Assembly (NCBI GenBank): GCA_001567505.1
Contig: LLEU01000030.1
Coordinates: 1 to 64,000 of the forward strand
Direction of reading: 5' to 3'
Origin: Acidobacteria bacterium OLB17
Lineage (GTDB): Bacteria > Acidobacteriota > Blastocatellia > Pyrinomonadales > Pyrinomonadaceae
Length of the DNA stretch: 64,000 bases
This document shows positions 47,470-56,599 of this stretch, piece by piece (position 1 is the stretch's first letter; the number at the start of each line of letters is the position of its first letter). Both the position numbers and the translations under genes were made by a program. The notes below the pieces were generated by a model. The model saw nothing but the letters and a program-made list of their open reading frames with translations, was not told the origin of the DNA and made no database searches.

Positions 47470-48367
47470 AAGGTCGCCGGAGAACGCCCGCACCCGCGGC
47501 ATCCTGATCACTTCGGACGGGGCACATTCTTCGGTCAAGAGTATGGCGAAGGTCATCGATGCGGACGTCATTTGTGTCGAGACCGAAGGACGATTCGAGG
47601 CCGCACATCTTGAGGCCGAACTCGCGGAGCTCTCGCCGGAAGACCGAGCTCGCGTCTTTGCAATAATTGCGACCGGCGGGACAACGAACGCCGGGATCAT
47701 CGACGATCTCGAAGGCCTCTCGCTGATCGCACGCCGCGAAGGCCTTTGGTTCCACGTCGATGCGGCCTATGGCGGCGGTGCTTTGGCCGCGCCGTCGGTT
47801 CGGGCTCAGTTTGCCGGGATCGAGAATGCCGACAGCGTGACGATCGATCCGCACAAATGGTTCTTCTCGCCCTATGATTGCGGTGCCGTCATATATCGTG
47901 ATCCCGCGATCGCTCGCCGGGTCCACGCGCAGGACGCTGCTTACCTTGAGATCGCTACGGGTGAGGAGAGCGGATTCAACCCGGCCGACTATCAGATCCA
48001 GCTTACGCGACGCCTGCGCGGCCTGCCGCTCTGGTTCTCGCTCGCAATGCACGGTACTGACCGCTACACCGAGGCGATCGAACGCGGGATCGAACTGGCG
48101 CAGATCGCGGCAAGAATGATCATGGCCGCGCCACACGTCGAGCTTGTGCGTGAACCGAGTCTCTCGTGCGTGCTTTTTCGTCGAAAAGGCTGGACGCCGG
48201 CCGATTACGGCGACTGGACGCATCGCAATCACAAGAGCGGCTATGCGCTCGTGACACCGACGAAGTCCCGTGCGAACGGAGAATTCGAGACCGTCGCACG
48301 CTTTTGTTTTATCAATCCGGACACGACCGAGGAAGATATCAAAGGCATCCTTGCGACGATGGAATAG
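47405..48367 (+). CDS. Pyridoxal-dependent decarboxylase, C-terminal part (same gene as 46996)
   Basis: Meaningful from about 47445. The PLP lysine is in SVTIDPHKWFF, preceded by the coenzyme-binding HVDAAYGGGA. Also seen are IIATGGTTNAGIIDDLEGL and the C-terminal RFCFINPDTTEEDI. Joined with the preceding part it would be about 455 residues, the usual length. The substrate is unknown; aromatic amines such as tryptamine would be the default family product. Confidence 0.82.
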   Translation: MRAAARPPISLRSVAARGAWRERSPENARTRGILITSDGAHSSVKSMAKVIDADVICVETEGRFEAAHLEAELAELSPEDRARVFAIIATGGTTNAGIIDDLEGLSLIARREGLWFHVDAAYGGGALAAPSVRAQFAGIENADSVTIDPHKWFFSPYDCGAVIYRDPAIARRVHAQDAAYLEIATGEESGFNPADYQIQLTRRLRGLPLWFSLAMHGTDRYTEAIERGIELAQIAARMIMAAPHVELVREPSLSCVLFRRKGWTPADYGDWTHRNHKSGYALVTPTKSRANGEFETVARFCFINPDTTEEDIKGILATME

Positions 48368-48376
48368 ATCTCGACG

Positions 48377-49393
48377 CTAGGTCGAAATGAAGTCGTGCTT
48401 TTTGCGGTCAAGCCAGTTCAACGCTGCTCCGTGCAGCAGCATTTCCTTGATCGCTTCGTCGAGATCGAGCGAGTCGATCAGGCTGCCCGGCGTCTCTTCA
48501 CCTAATGGAAAAGGGTAGTCGGTGCCGAGTGCGATCTGGTCGGAGCCGACGAGGGAGATCAGGAATTCAAGCTTTGACCGCTCGTGGACCAGCGAATCGA
48601 AATACATCCGATTCAAGTACTTTCGCGGGCTGTGCGGATTATCGACGGCGCACAGGTCGGGCCGAACGTTGAAGCCGTGTTCGATCCTTCCGAGCGTCGC
48701 AGGAAACGAACCGCCGCCGTGTGCGAATAGGATCCGAAGCCGCGGAAGCCGCTCAAGAACTCCGGAGAAGATCAGGGAACAGATAGCACGCGAGGATTCC
48801 GCAGGCATGCCGACGAGCCACGGCAGCCAATACTTTTGCATATCCGCTTGCCCCATCATTTCCCACGGATGAACGAATACCGCCATCCCCAGCTCTTCGC
48901 ACGCCGCAAAGATCTCAAAGAACTGAGGTTCGCTGAGGTTGAGTTGGTTGACGTTAGTGCCGATCTCTATCCCGGCGAAACCATTCTGTTTTGAGCGTTC
49001 AAGTTCCTTGAGCGCAAGTCCTGCCTCCTGCATTGGAAGCGTCGCGAGGCCGACGAAGCGGCGCGGATATCTCGCTACATGCTCAGCGATATCGTCATTC
49101 AGAAACCGTGCGACCTCCGCACCGTCCTCGGGCTTCGCCCAATAGCTGAACATCACCGGCACGGTCGATAGAACCTGAACATCAACGCCGACCGCATCGC
49201 ACTCTTCGATGCGGCGTTCGGGCGACCAGCAGTTCGACTCGATCTCGCGGAATCGATGACCGTCGTCCCTCAGCATCGTCGCGGAACATTCGTCTATATG
49301 TTCGAGGTGAATAAAGCCGCCGTAGCCGAAACGGTCACGCCAGAGCGGAATATCACGGGGCAGAATGTGTGTGTGTACGTCGATCTTTAGCAT
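48377..49393 (-). CDS. 2-amino-3-carboxymuconate-6-semialdehyde decarboxylase (ACMSD)
   Basis: 338 residues of the amidohydrolase fold. Zinc ligands are H7 and H9 (DVHTH), H175 (VFVHPWEMMG) and D292 (GTDYPFP), with H225 (FAHGGGSFPATLGR) at the active site. These match ACMSD of Pseudomonas and human. It removes CO2 from ACMS, diverting it from quinolinate, so NAD synthesis from kynurenine is bypassed. The next enzyme in the pathway is the dehydrogenase at 39461. Confidence 0.92.
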   Translation of the reverse strand: MLKIDVHTHILPRDIPLWRDRFGYGGFIHLEHIDECSATMLRDDGHRFREIESNCWSPERRIEECDAVGVDVQVLSTVPVMFSYWAKPEDGAEVARFLNDDIAEHVARYPRRFVGLATLPMQEAGLALKELERSKQNGFAGIEIGTNVNQLNLSEPQFFEIFAACEELGMAVFVHPWEMMGQADMQKYWLPWLVGMPAESSRAICSLIFSGVLERLPRLRILFAHGGGSFPATLGRIEHGFNVRPDLCAVDNPHSPRKYLNRMYFDSLVHERSKLEFLISLVGSDQIALGTDYPFPLGEETPGSLIDSLDLDEAIKEMLLHGAALNWLDRKKHDFIST

Positions 49394-49561
49394 TTGGAAG
49401 TCTCTATATTATCGGAAAACGTCGAGAATGCGTTATTGCCGCCAATGATGCAGCACAAAGTCCGCAGCCTAGTTCACAGAGCGGGTGAGTTTCGCAAAAC
49501 GGCGAACGGGGCGTTAGAATCTTTTTAGATCATTACAAAATACAGCCATTAGGAGAGATCG

Positions 49562-51511
49562 ATGAAGAACCTGCTCCCCCGAATTGTCGCCCTTGCCTGT
49601 GTCGCGCTATTTCTTTCTAGTGCGGCAATTGCCCAGCCGCCGTCGGCAGACACCGAAGAACTTCGTGCTCGACGCAACGCGATCGAGGCCGAACTCCAGT
49701 CGGTCGCGACCGTCTATCGTAAAGTTATGGTGCCGATGCGCGACGGTACCCGTGTCCAGGCCGACATTTATCGGCCAAAGGACAACAACACTCAGTACCC
49801 AACGATCTTCTCCAGAACGCCATATAACTTCAATTGGTGGGACGTTCGGCTTGGAGCTCCGCGCGATATGACGACGGTGCTCGATGCGGTCAAACGCGGC
49901 TATGCTTACGTAATAATGAACGAGCGTGGGCACTTCTTCTCCGAAGGGAACTACGACATCCTAGGGCCGCCGCTTACCGATGGCGAAGATGCGATAAAAG
50001 CGATAACCTCGCAGCCATGGTCGAACGGCAAGGTAGGAACGATCGGCTGTTCTTCGACCGCCGAATGGCAGATGGCCGTCGCTGCTCAGAATGTTCCCGG
50101 GTTTACTACCATGATCGCGCAGGGTTTTGGCGCCGGCGTGGGGCGCGTCGGACCGTATTATGAGCAGGGGAACTGGTATCGCGGCGGCGCCGTGCAGATG
50201 CTCTTCATAGCGTGGCTTTACGGGCAGCAGAATCAGGTGCGGCCAATGTTCCCGCCGAATACCTCGCAGGAAGATCTAATACGAGCTTCGAAATCGTTCG
50301 ACCTTGCGCAGCAGCTTCCTCGTGTCGATTGGTCGAAGGCCCTGCGCCATTTGCCTGTTAAGGACATTATCAAGGCCGTAGATGGCCCGAAAGGCATCTT
50401 TGCCGACAAGATGCCGGTGCCGACCGGCGGAGCAATGATCGAGCGCACGCCAAATGACCCTGCATGGTACAAGGGCGGGCTCTTTCATGACAATATGAGG
50501 ATCAATATCCCCGGATTTTGGTTCATGTCGTGGTATGACGTCTCGACCGGCCCGAACCTTGCTCTCTACAACCATGTTCGGAAGACCGCGCGTCCTGAGA
50601 TCGCAGATCAGCAGTACGCGGTGATCGCCCCGACGCTGCATTGCAGCTATACGCGTGCGACGGAGAACACGATCGTCGGCCAGCGAAGCGTCGGCGATGC
50701 GAGGCTGGATTACAGCGAGCTGACGTGGGGCTGGTTCGACCATTTCCTTAAGGGAAAGGGCGATATCTCAAAGTGGCCGAAGGTTCGGTACTTCACGATG
50801 GGCAGCAACAAGTGGCAGAGTGCGGACCAATGGCCGCCGGCCGGAGCCGAGCCCATGACCTTCTATCTATCAAGCAACGGTAAGGCGAACAGCTTGAAAG
50901 GCGACGGCGTTTTGACGTCCGCTCCGCCTGCGGCTGATGCTGTTGACCTTTTTACTTACGATCCGATGGATCCTGTGCCTTCGTATGGTGGGAACGTCTG
51001 CTGCACGGGCAATGCCGTTCAGGGCGGGTCGTTCGACCAGAGCAAGATGGAAGAGCGCAGCGACATACTCGTTTACACGACCGAGCCGCTGAAGGAAGGC
51101 TTCGAATTGAGCGGCCCGATCGAGGTGACGCTCTTTGTCTCATCGAGCGCAAAAGACACCGACTTTACCGTGAAACTCATAGATGTGGACGAGAACGGCA
51201 AAGCTTGGAATCTCGACGAAACGATCCAACGTATGCGGTATCGCGACGGTTACGACAAGCCGCTCGTCTGGATGGAGCCGAACAAGGTTTACAAATTCAG
51301 CTTTCAACCGATGAATACGAGCAACTATTTTGCGGCTGGCCACCGCCTTCGGATCGAGATCTCGTCAAGCAACTTCCCGCGTTTTGACCGCAACATGAAC
51401 ACGGGCGGAAATAATTGGGATGAAACGAAAGGCGTTATCGCAAGGAACGCGGTACATCACTCAAAGCAGTATCCGTCGTCGGTGACGATTTCTGTGGTCA
51501 GGAGGAAATGA
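49562..51511 (+). CDS. Exported CocE/NonD (S15-type) hydrolase
   Basis: 649 residues. A signal peptide (residues 1-25, ending AIAQ) is followed by an alpha/beta hydrolase with [13 protein letters not shown] at the start and the nucleophile region [15 protein letters not shown]. The expected S-Y here is S-S-T, an unusual variant. The C-terminal jelly roll ([29 protein letters not shown]) is normal for X-Pro dipeptidyl peptidase or acylase-type enzymes. It probably splits peptide or ester bonds in the periplasm. AGGAGA precedes the ATG. Confidence 0.88.
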   Translation: MKNLLPRIVALACVALFLSSAAIAQPPSADTEELRARRNAIEAELQSVATVYRKVMVPMRDGTRVQADIYRPKDNNTQYPTIFSRTPYNFNWWDVRLGAPRDMTTVLDAVKRGYAYVIMNERGHFFSEGNYDILGPPLTDGEDAIKAITSQPWSNGKVGTIGCSSTAEWQMAVAAQNVPGFTTMIAQGFGAGVGRVGPYYEQGNWYRGGAVQMLFIAWLYGQQNQVRPMFPPNTSQEDLIRASKSFDLAQQLPRVDWSKALRHLPVKDIIKAVDGPKGIFADKMPVPTGGAMIERTPNDPAWYKGGLFHDNMRINIPGFWFMSWYDVSTGPNLALYNHVRKTARPEIADQQYAVIAPTLHCSYTRATENTIVGQRSVGDARLDYSELTWGWFDHFLKGKGDISKWPKVRYFTMGSNKWQSADQWPPAGAEPMTFYLSSNGKANSLKGDGVLTSAPPAADAVDLFTYDPMDPVPSYGGNVCCTGNAVQGGSFDQSKMEERSDILVYTTEPLKEGFELSGPIEVTLFVSSSAKDTDFTVKLIDVDENGKAWNLDETIQRMRYRDGYDKPLVWMEPNKVYKFSFQPMNTSNYFAAGHRLRIEISSSNFPRFDRNMNTGGNNWDETKGVIARNAVHHSKQYPSSVTISVVRRK

Positions 51512-51574
51512 CAAGAAATACGGGCATCGATGCCTTTAAAAAGGCCCAATAAATGCTCTATCCGACAGGCAAAG

Positions 51575-51748
51575 TCAGCCCGAGCTGCGTTCAGCGCGCT
51601 TACGATCGCGAAAGGCTTTTCTGAGTGCATCAGCTTCATCACGTGAGAGGACCTTGGCCCTCATAAGGGCCAAGCTGACCCTTCTGAGGTCTTCGGTCTG
51701 CTTTAGGCGACGCAGTACAGCATCGGAAGACATATCAATCTTTTTCAT
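51575..51748 (-). CDS. Small partner protein of the nucleotidyltransferase gene
   Basis: 57 residues from MKKIDMSSDAVLRRLKQTEDLRRVSLALMRAK; two basic helices and a charged end. It overlaps the nucleotidyltransferase stop by 14 bases, so the two are translated as a pair. No known family. The layout (NTase, then a small helical protein) resembles toxin-antitoxin modules, but there is no direct evidence. Confidence 0.6.
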   Translation of the reverse strand: MKKIDMSSDAVLRRLKQTEDLRRVSLALMRAKVLSRDEADALRKAFRDRKRAERSSG

Positions 51749-52193
51749 TCTGCATTCTGTGAATATCAATTAGATCCTTGTCCCTCCCTGCAAGCTCCTT
51801 CATTCGGATCAGGCCTTCGCGAGAAACGATCGACATTGGATTTCCCTGGAAATCAATGGTCAGCCGCGAGTCCCAGACGTCATCAACGGCAGGCGTAACA
51901 AGAAGGAAATCCAATGACAGCACTTCTCCGTCGTCGTCGATCTTTGAAACGCGGCGTATCTCAACCGCACGGTCTTTGAAAGACATATCGAGGCCATGAA
52001 TGTCAAAACCGTATCTCTTTGCGATCTCAAAGGATCGTTCGAGGGACTCAGATCGAATAAGAATGTCGATATCAAAAGTTGCCCGCGGAAACCCATGGAT
52101 AGAAAGTGCCAGGCCCCCGCAGACGGCATACTCAATGCCATCAAGCTCCAAGGACTCAGTAATGTTTGCGAGTTCCGTGAAAAGTTCAGCCAT
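51735..52193 (-). CDS. Nucleotidyltransferase-fold protein (DUF6036/AbiEii-like)
   Basis: 152 residues from ATG 52193. The nucleotidyltransferase motif is visible as CGGLALSIHGFPRATFDIDILI (GG, then D-x-D), followed by conserved strands (SLDFLLVTP) and a helical end (KELAGRDKDLIDIHRMQN). Proteins of this fold act as NTase toxins (AbiEii, MenT) or antitoxins. It begins about 50 bases after the dioxygenase gene and is coupled to the 57-residue protein downstream. Confidence 0.78.
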   Translation of the reverse strand: MAELFTELANITESLELDGIEYAVCGGLALSIHGFPRATFDIDILIRSESLERSFEIAKRYGFDIHGLDMSFKDRAVEIRRVSKIDDDGEVLSLDFLLVTPAVDDVWDSRLTIDFQGNPMSIVSREGLIRMKELAGRDKDLIDIHRMQNEKD

Positions 52194-52245
52194 AAACAAA
52201 CATCAACTGTCGGTTCCTTCGATAGAGACCATAAGGTCGTGGCCT

Positions 52246-52767
52246 TTATGAAACAACCGGCGGCGGTTCCATCACGGAGCCGCAGTTTTTGCACGTTCGA
52301 AGCTCCGCGGAGCCATAGAACTTCTTAAAAACGCCTTGGAATTGTGTGACGATGTCGGTCAACTCGAAGTACTCCTCAAAAAGCTTCTCATTGCAATTCT
52401 CACAGAACCACATCAGGCCGTCGAGCTCACCCGCACGGCGTTTACGCTCGATGACGAGGCCAACGGTGTTCTTGCCTCGAATCGGATTATGCGGAACCCG
52501 GGCCGGCAGCATAAAGACCTCACCTTCGCGTATCGGAACTTCGACAGCCTTTCCATCTTCTTGCACGAGAACTTTAATGTCGCCTTCAAGCTGATAGAAG
52601 AATTCTTCGCCCTCGTCCCAGTGATAATCCTTTCGCGAATTCGGCCCGCCGACCACCATCACGATGAAATCACCCGAATCATAAACACACTGATTCCCGA
52701 CCGGCGGCTTCAGCAAATGCCGATGCTCATCGATCCACTGCTTGAAATTGAAAGGACGTCGGATCAT
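52246..52767 (-). CDS. 3-hydroxyanthranilate 3,4-dioxygenase
   Basis: 173 residues of the cupin fold. Iron ligands H49, E55 and H93, substrate-site arginines R45 and R97, and the glutamate E107 are all present. The rubredoxin-like C-terminal iron site is C122/C125 (CENC) with C159/C162 (CKNC), as in bacterial HAAO. It opens 3-hydroxyanthranilate to ACMS, the substrate of the ACMSD at 48377. Its start lies three bases after the MazF gene. Confidence 0.95.
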   Translation of the reverse strand: MIRRPFNFKQWIDEHRHLLKPPVGNQCVYDSGDFIVMVVGGPNSRKDYHWDEGEEFFYQLEGDIKVLVQEDGKAVEVPIREGEVFMLPARVPHNPIRGKNTVGLVIERKRRAGELDGLMWFCENCNEKLFEEYFELTDIVTQFQGVFKKFYGSAELRTCKNCGSVMEPPPVVS

Positions 52768-52770
52768 TGT

Positions 52771-53133
52771 CTACATTTGAATCAAGCCCAATGAGATCAG
52801 GATCGCCCGATCGGCTCGCTTCATTGTCATCTCGGTTAGCTTACCAATTTTCTTGCCGATACGGCGCCGGTCAACCGAGCGAATCTGATTTAGGAGTACG
52901 ACCGAATCCTGCTTAAGGCCGCTCTCGCCGGCTCGGATCAGGACCTCAGTTGGATATAGCTTTTCATCATATTTTGAGGTTATCGCAGCTACGATGGTGA
53001 TGGGACTATGTCGGTTGCTTATATCGTTCTGTATCACAAGAGCCGGTCTCGTCTTGTTGATCTCCGCTCCGACTGTCGGGTCAAGATCGACCAAATAGAT
53101 CTCCCCGCGGCGCGGAAAGCTCACTTTAGCCAT
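52771..53133 (-). CDS. MazF/PemK-family mRNA interferase toxin
   Basis: 120 residues. GEIYLVDLDPTVGAEINKTRPALVIQND is the family opening, with the catalytic arginine in KTRP and PTEV at the usual place. MazF cuts mRNA at short sequences. The ribbon-helix-helix antitoxin gene upstream overlaps by 13 bases. Three bases downstream lies the 3-hydroxyanthranilate dioxygenase gene, an unusual neighbour. Confidence 0.92.
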   Translation of the reverse strand: MAKVSFPRRGEIYLVDLDPTVGAEINKTRPALVIQNDISNRHSPITIVAAITSKYDEKLYPTEVLIRAGESGLKQDSVVLLNQIRSVDRRRIGKKIGKLTEMTMKRADRAILISLGLIQM

Positions 53134-53369
53134 AACTCATTCTCAGCATCGAACCATTCGTCAGCCATTGCCAAGTCCCGTTCGGCACGGGCTAACGCCC
53201 CTTCCTTTAGCTGCTGTCTGAGAGCTTTCCGCTTCAAGTCCTTTACGTACACCTTGATCGCATTGTCAATGATGCCGCTACGGCCACCCTTGTCCGCGAC
53301 CGTCTCCAGCATCGCAAGTGTTGACTCTGGAAGCGTGATGTTGATCCTTCGGTGAACGCTCTTCTTCAT
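53121..53369 (-). CDS. Ribbon-helix-helix antitoxin
   Basis: 82 residues from ATG 53369 (MKKSVHRRINITLPESTLAMLETVADKGG), a ribbon-helix-helix DNA-binding head that likely represses its own promoter, followed by a helical tail (KAIREQ-like LRQQLKEGALARAERDLAMADEWFDAE) to bind the toxin. It is coupled to MazF by overlap. The 93-base gap upstream, 53370-53462, would hold its operator and promoter. Confidence 0.88.
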   Translation of the reverse strand: MKKSVHRRINITLPESTLAMLETVADKGGRSGIIDNAIKVYVKDLKRKALRQQLKEGALARAERDLAMADEWFDAENELWLK

Positions 53370-53462
53370 ACTTCTAAGTATGCACACAGTTTATACACAT
53401 CGTCAATGTGAAGCTAGGCGTCTCCATAAGGATTCTAAAGTGGAGCCGAAGGCCGCCGTCGA

Positions 53463-53990
53463 TCAAAGTGCGGCGAGTTTCTCCACTGTACGCCAGTTGC
53501 GGGCCGTAACAGAGGTCTTGAGTTTTTTCTCGAACTGGCCGCGGCCGAGAAAGCTGTCCGCAACGCCCATCGGTAGGTGGCAATAGATCTCGCGGCCGGA
53601 AACCTCAAAAGATTCTCCGTCAGGTGTGTTTTCTGTCAGCCATTGGATCTGCTCGTTGGTGAGTTCGTCTTTAAGGAAGAGCACGTGCATTTCCTTATGG
53701 CTTTGGTATCTGCCTGCGAACGGATCTCGTTCGAAGACTCGTTTGATGTCTTGCTGCTCGCGGATCATCACCTGAACCCGCCTGCCCGTAGCGTTCTCGA
53801 TGGCGGACTCGATCTTGCGCGACAACGCTTCTTCGGTGGAAGTACGCGTATCAAAAGCCAGGTTCCCGCTGTTGATGTACGAGACGACGTTCTTGACGCC
53901 GAGAGCCTCGAACATTTTCCGAAGCTCTTCCATTTTGATCATCGTATTTCCGCCGACATTGATCCCGCGGAGCAAGGCAATGTATCTCAT
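53463..53990 (-). CDS. DUF1697 protein
   Basis: 175 residues from MRYIALLRGINVGGNTMIKMEELRKMF, the DUF1697 signature; NVVSYINSGNLAFDT follows. The function of this family is not known. It overlaps the upstream acetyltransferase by ATGA, so the two are translationally coupled. Confidence 0.9.
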   Translation of the reverse strand: MRYIALLRGINVGGNTMIKMEELRKMFEALGVKNVVSYINSGNLAFDTRTSTEEALSRKIESAIENATGRRVQVMIREQQDIKRVFERDPFAGRYQSHKEMHVLFLKDELTNEQIQWLTENTPDGESFEVSGREIYCHLPMGVADSFLGRGQFEKKLKTSVTARNWRTVEKLAAL

Positions 53991-54538
53991 CGCAATTCCT
54001 TTCGCATCTTGATGCATTCAATAGCGATCGAATCATCTAATGCGACCGCGGCGCTTTCGCCGCGCGTATATCCGCATGCCTCGTAAAGCGGAACACCCGG
54101 AAGCGTTGCCATCATTTCGGCCGAACTGAACCCTGCCGCGATCATCTCTCCTTCGCAACGAAGCAGGATCGCCTTGCCTATTCCCATGCGTGCGGCATCC
54201 GGACTGACAAAAAATGCCCTGACCTTTGCAGCATCCGATCTCGGATCGAGCAGGTCGCTGTCCCGGCTGTAATGATAGCGACTCGCACCATAAAGGGTCT
54301 TTCGTCTGCTCCAGCCGCCGCAGCCAACCAACTTGCCGTCAGCCTCTGCGACAAAGTATGTTCCGTCAGCTATCAATTGGTGATCGACCCCGAAAACGGA
54401 TCTAATCGACAGCTCGATCTGCTGTTCATCGTAGAAACCTTTCGCGAGTCCGCGAACCGATCTCGCGATCAATTCACCGATGTTTTCAGCATCGGCCTCA
54501 ACAGCCGGCCTTATCTCGAACGCTGCCCCTTCACGCAT
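53987..54538 (-). CDS. GNAT family N-acetyltransferase
   Basis: 183 residues. The acetyl-CoA-binding motif is VRAFFVSPDAARMGIGKAIL, preceded by FVAEADGKLVGCGGW; the C-terminus (GVPLYEACGYTRGE) is standard GNAT. The acceptor is unknown. It overlaps the upstream alcohol dehydrogenase by eight bases, so these genes form a tight run. Confidence 0.9.
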   Translation of the reverse strand: MREGAAFEIRPAVEADAENIGELIARSVRGLAKGFYDEQQIELSIRSVFGVDHQLIADGTYFVAEADGKLVGCGGWSRRKTLYGASRYHYSRDSDLLDPRSDAAKVRAFFVSPDAARMGIGKAILLRCEGEMIAAGFSSAEMMATLPGVPLYEACGYTRGESAAVALDDSIAIECIKMRKELR

Positions 54539-55583
54539 TCTGCATATCGATGACGAACCGATACCGCACGTCGGCCTTTACGGTCCGGTCATAGGCCTCG
54601 GGAAGTCTGCTCGGGTCGATCATTTCGACATCGGCCGTAATGTTGTGATCGGCGCAAAAATCAAGCATCTCCTGAGTTTCAGGAATGCCTCCAATGAGCG
54701 ACCCCGCGAGCGTCTTATTTCCGAAGATGAGCGAGAGCGAATGCACTGTGTTCGGCTTTTCGGGCACGCCGACGACGACCATTGAGCCTCCGACGCCAAG
54801 CAAGCCGAGGTATGGATTTATATCGTGGTCCGCAGAAACCGTGTCGAGGATGATGTTGAAGGTGCCGGCAAGCGGCTCGAGATTCGCCGGATCTTTCGTC
54901 ACGACGAAGTGGTCTGCCCCGAGGGCTTTCGCATCTGCCGCTTTGCCTTCGGACGTGCTGAAGATAGTGACCTCTGCTCCCATCGCCTTCGCGATCTTCA
55001 CGCCCATATGGCCGAGGCCGCCGAGGCCGACAACACCGACCTTCTTTCCCGGCCCTGCGCCGAATCTTTTCAACGGCGAATAGGTCGTGATCCCGGCGCA
55101 AAGCAGCGGAGCCACACCGCGCAGGTCATCGGCAGGTCGTACTTTGAGTGCATAGTTCTCGTCGATGACGTAATTGTTCGAGTAGCCGCCGTAGGTTCTC
55201 GTCACGCCGTCCCGTTCGACGCCGTTATAGGTAAATACGGCCCTCTGAAAACAGAATTGCTGGAGGCCTTGTTTGCAGTTAACACACTCGCGGCAGGAAT
55301 CAACAAAGCAGCCGATCCCCGCGAGATCGCCGACCGCGAACTTCGTCACGTCGTCGCCAACACGTACGACCCTTCCGACGATCTCGTGGCCCGGGACAAG
55401 TGGATAGGTCGTCGGCATACTGTCGTGCCACTCGTCCTTAGCCTGATGGATGTCCGAATGACAAATTCCTGCATAAAGAATGTCGATCAAGATGTCGTTC
55501 GGCCCGACATCGCGTCGCTCAAAATTGAATTCTGAAAAATCGCTGCCCGGTTCGTGGACCGCATAACCTTTTGTTTCGATCAT
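54531..55583 (-). CDS. Zinc-dependent NAD(P) alcohol dehydrogenase (YahK/CAD-type)
   Basis: 350 residues. Catalytic zinc ligands are in GICHSD and GHE; the structural zinc uses CRECVNCKQGLQQFC; the NAD(P) site is GLGGLGHMGVKIAKAMG. Members reduce aldehydes with NADPH or oxidise alcohols. A role on semialdehydes in the kynurenine route is possible but not shown. It sits in the leftward run that ends with the HAAO gene. Confidence 0.93.
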   Translation of the reverse strand: MIETKGYAVHEPGSDFSEFNFERRDVGPNDILIDILYAGICHSDIHQAKDEWHDSMPTTYPLVPGHEIVGRVVRVGDDVTKFAVGDLAGIGCFVDSCRECVNCKQGLQQFCFQRAVFTYNGVERDGVTRTYGGYSNNYVIDENYALKVRPADDLRGVAPLLCAGITTYSPLKRFGAGPGKKVGVVGLGGLGHMGVKIAKAMGAEVTIFSTSEGKAADAKALGADHFVVTKDPANLEPLAGTFNIILDTVSADHDINPYLGLLGVGGSMVVVGVPEKPNTVHSLSLIFGNKTLAGSLIGGIPETQEMLDFCADHNITADVEMIDPSRLPEAYDRTVKADVRYRFVIDMQNA

Positions 55584-55592
55584 ATTTCTTCT

Positions 55593-56069
55593 CTAGTTTC
55601 CTTTAAGTTTGAATTCCATCACGGGCAGAGTGCGTACCTCTCGGCCCATCTTCGTCTTGTCCTCTCCAATTCTTGACGCTCCCATCGCTGCGTAGAATCC
55701 TTCGGCATTCGGATCGGACTCAATTAACATTTCCGAATGATCCAGGCTTTGGGCCGTCGTCACGGCGTGCTCGAAAAGCTTCCGGCCGAATCCGCGTCCG
55801 ATCGCTTGTGGTTCGACCCACAAATGTTCGAGCCAAAGTTTCACGCCATCTTCACGCAGCATATAGAAGCCGCGAACCTCACCGTCGGCAGCCAGCTTTC
55901 GAATGATCCCATTCGCTACATCATCCGTGGTGATGGTAAGCTGCGGCCGCCATATTTCGAGCCATTCTGCCGGATACGGCCAGTATGCCTTCGCGGCAAA
56001 AGCGATATCTGAGAGACGCGACGCGTCCGCCGGTTCGGCAGATGTGATCTCGAAATTCGGATCGTCCAT
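55593..56069 (-). CDS. GNAT family N-acetyltransferase
   Basis: 158 residues from MDDPNFEITSAEPADASRL; the ATG is shared by one base with the stop of the RidA gene upstream (TGATG), so this start is favoured over an in-frame one 25 codons earlier. LEHLWVEPQAIGRGFGRKLFEHAV is the acetyl-CoA site. The substrate is unknown. Confidence 0.88.
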   Translation of the reverse strand: MDDPNFEITSAEPADASRLSDIAFAAKAYWPYPAEWLEIWRPQLTITTDDVANGIIRKLAADGEVRGFYMLREDGVKLWLEHLWVEPQAIGRGFGRKLFEHAVTTAQSLDHSEMLIESDPNAEGFYAAMGASRIGEDKTKMGREVRTLPVMEFKLKGN

Positions 56070-56485
56070 CAGATCGTCGCGATCACTTTCAACTCGATCG
56101 CGATCGGTGTGGGAAGGGCATTTACTTCGACGGTCGTGCGGCATGGGCGGACGTCGCCGAAATACTCCGCGTAGAGCCTGTTGTAGGCCGCAAAATCCGC
56201 CTTCATATTCGTTAGAAAGACCGTTACATCGACCATATTTTCCCAGGCTGAACCTGCGTCCTCAAGGACAAGTCGTACATTCTCGAACACGGCGCGGCAC
56301 TGTGCCTCGATATCGTACGAGAGGATATTGCCGTCAGCATCAAGTTCAACGCCCGGGATCGCGGACGAATCACGGCCCCGCGGGCCGACACCGGAAAGGA
56401 AAAGAAGGCCGCCGACACGTCTTGCGTGCGGATATGCTCCAACTGGCTTCGGTGCGCGATTCGATTCAATGAGTTCGGAAGACAT
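56069..56485 (-). CDS. RidA-family 2-aminomuconate deaminase
   Basis: 138 residues from MSSELIESNRAPKPVGAYPHARRVGG. The sequence FLSGVGPRGRDSSAIPGVELDADGN and TVEVNALPTPIAIELKVIA is what I recall of the aminomuconate deaminases (AmnD/NbaF type) within the RidA fold. It would hydrolyse 2-aminomuconate to 4-oxalocrotonate and ammonia after the dehydrogenase at 39461. Plain RidA enamine deaminase is the alternative; the gene context favours the first. Confidence 0.87.
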   Translation of the reverse strand: MSSELIESNRAPKPVGAYPHARRVGGLLFLSGVGPRGRDSSAIPGVELDADGNILSYDIEAQCRAVFENVRLVLEDAGSAWENMVDVTVFLTNMKADFAAYNRLYAEYFGDVRPCRTTVEVNALPTPIAIELKVIATI

Positions 56486-56599
56486 AAAACGTTCGGCGGC
56501 CTTCGCCGCCATTTGCGAATTTCCTGCGTGACTCAGTAATAATGTCCTATAATCAAATGAAATCCAAATTCCGTGTGCCCACGAACGGTGAGAAGTTTT

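Noticed and set aside
51996-52328. 110-codon plus-strand frame across the NTase and HAAO genes
   Set aside because: Opposite strand to two motif-bearing genes; no ribosome site or motif.
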